From assembly GCF_030848805.1 (NCBI RefSeq), contig NC_092361.1, positions 3,162,001-3,226,000 on the forward strand: a stretch of DNA of 64,000 nt, written 5' to 3'. Of this stretch, positions 62,479-64,000 are shown one piece after another (the stretch's first letter is position 1; each line of letters starts with the position of its first letter). The notes under the pieces are model-generated. The model was not told the DNA's origin and searched no databases. It saw only the letters and a list, made by a program, of their open reading frames with translations. Position numbers and translations under genes: made by a program. Source of the stretch: Temnothorax longispinosus (taxonomy: Eukaryota > Arthropoda > Insecta > Hymenoptera > Formicidae).

Positions 62479-64000
62479 CTGAAAGTACAGAAAACAGAAT
62501 ATTTTAGAATTCTAAAAGACGCGACAAAAATGTAGTTATAGCATTAAGGCTTGAGTCAACTTTTTCGATTTTTTTCTTATAAAATTTATTTCTCAGAGAT
62601 CAAAATTAATTAAGAATAATTTTAATAATAGTTCTTTTTTTACACGATCCAAATAGATAATCGGTATTGATTATACAATAACAGCGACGTCGGTACATTC
62701 ATGAAAAATTTACATTGCTTGGTGGGGCACGTACTATCTCTCACCGTAACTTTCAAGTTTTCTAGAAACATTCAAATGATACGTATACCAGAGACCGAGT
62801 AAGAAAAAGGGTTAAGAGCTGCTTAGTCAGACGATATCTGAATACAGGACTAGTCGGGAGATTCAGGAGAGATAGCTGTGCTTTTTGCAGCATGCAGAGA
62901 CCAGCACGCTGCACCGGGTGCCTAGATGTTTGATACCGGGGAGGATGGCGAGACTACGGCTCGTCCAGGCGTATCACAGTATAAATTAGTATGGTCGTAA
63001 AAGGCAGCGGGACGAGTAGAGTGGTTTAAAAAAGACGGCAGAGGCGAGGGGCGAAGATGGAGGTCAGGGGGATGCAACGACGAGGACAAGACCGACCGGT
63101 CGGTCACGAGGCAGATCGGTTGCAGCGAGAAACAAGAGAGAGAGGGAAAGAGAAAGAGAGAGAGAGAGTCGCGTCGTAAAACGATCGCAACGCGGCCACG
63201 CGATCGTAAAACTCCAAGTGGAAGAAACGGTTCTCGCTTCCTTCCTGGCACTCTCGCATTGAGAAATCCCGTTGCCGCTGTCGCCGAAGAGAGAGACTTG
63301 CAGTCCCTTTTGCGATAAAATATCATCAAGCACATGCCCATTGCCCTCTTCCGATAAATATTTGATACTACACGACGCGCTCGTTAACAAATATTACGCA
63401 GCACAACGGCGATATGTTCACAGAAAATTCATTGCTATTTACGTAATTTTTGTACGAAGCGATTCGTTATTTCATAAATTGGAAGAAAGGCTTAGTGCTT
63501 AAGCTATTTTGATAATTAATTCGTAACAATCCTGAAATCCCTATGTAAAGTAAAAAAATTATTTTATTGTATAAGAACGTTATTTCTTTTCTCGACAAAA
63601 TCTTAAGTCCTTAATCTTAAGTCTTCATCCATCAGATTAGCATTTCCTTGAAATAATGTGTCATATTTACTATCTATTGTAAGGCTAAATTCTTGGGGAA
63701 AAAGAATCTGAGAATCGCGATGCAAGATCGCACTCGGGCGACCCATTTTTTTAGTATCTCGCCCGGATTATTCATGTGTAGTGACGATAACGTTTGCTAA
63801 TGTCCGGTATCGTCTCTCATCAACCCCAATGCTCGTCCAATGGAATATTCATGCGAGTGAATATTCCACGTCCGCCAAGCAGGCAGATAACATACCGGCA
63901 GTGGTGACTCGTAACTCCGGCTACGGAACGGTAATGTCCAAGAACTATCCCGAGTTAGAGGATAACGATGTTATCCTTATAGGAGGGCTCTCATATAGTA
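62479..64000. other. Intron/upstream part of SH2 gene, no exon identified
   Basis: 62.5-62.75 kb is AT-rich intron. 62.9-63.35 kb is CpG-rich with a (GA)-rich tract at about 63135-63168; open frames there lack domains. From 63712 to the edge one plus-strand frame stays open for 289 bp (first ATG at 63829), but it contains an 11-bp-arm hairpin (63841-63868) and shows no known domain. No SH2 N-terminal exon could be identified. Confidence 0.4.

Overview
This is AT-rich eukaryotic DNA from an insect, most likely a hymenopteran and probably an ant (inference from gene structure, composition and repeat load; no marker here fixes the species). Introns are short to long with GT-AG borders. Islands of GC- and CpG-rich sequence sit in an AT-rich background, and non-autonomous transposons are frequent.

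Four genes can be supported by splice sites whose phases join into one reading frame. (1) CNOT9/Rcd-1, a CCR4-NOT subunit, is complete on the + strand (31219-32400, three coding exons, 308 aa). (2) An SLC5/SSF sodium-coupled solute transporter is complete on the - strand (33443-37964, thirteen coding exons, 586 aa) and lies tail-to-tail with CNOT9. (3) A single-pass cysteine-rich receptor resembling the TNF receptor Grindelwald is complete on the - strand (43533-48406, four coding exons, 246 aa). (4) The last two exons of an SH2-domain adaptor are on the - strand (61616-62478); its 5' part was not found and probably lies beyond the right edge. A fifth, speculative minus-strand gene (10255-24370) is proposed only because four unrelated-looking exons have good splice sites and compatible phases.

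Region by region: 1-7400 is AT-rich with no gene I can support. 7430-7960 is a CpG-rich island. 8-24 kb is mostly non-coding, with several foldback elements (12.5, 12.7, 18.6 and 20.5 kb) and the speculative exons. 24.2-25.65 kb is a CpG-rich, promoter-like block bounded by a 33-bp direct repeat. 26.6-29.9 kb is a transposon graveyard: a foldback element, 136-bp tandem repeats, a broken non-LTR reverse transcriptase, a broken Tc1-like transposase and a tRNA-derived SINE. 30.4-48.4 kb is the gene-rich core. 48.6-60 kb is non-coding, with a suspicious 189-bp tandem duplication at 54.57-54.95 kb. 60-64 kb is CpG-rich and holds the SH2 gene end.

The four genes do not form a pathway; this is an ordinary eukaryotic neighbourhood. 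I found no CRISPR array, no operon and no convincing new molecular system. The most useful follow-ups are the candidate cryptic gene, the nested foldbacks in the receptor intron, and the duplication that may be an assembly error.
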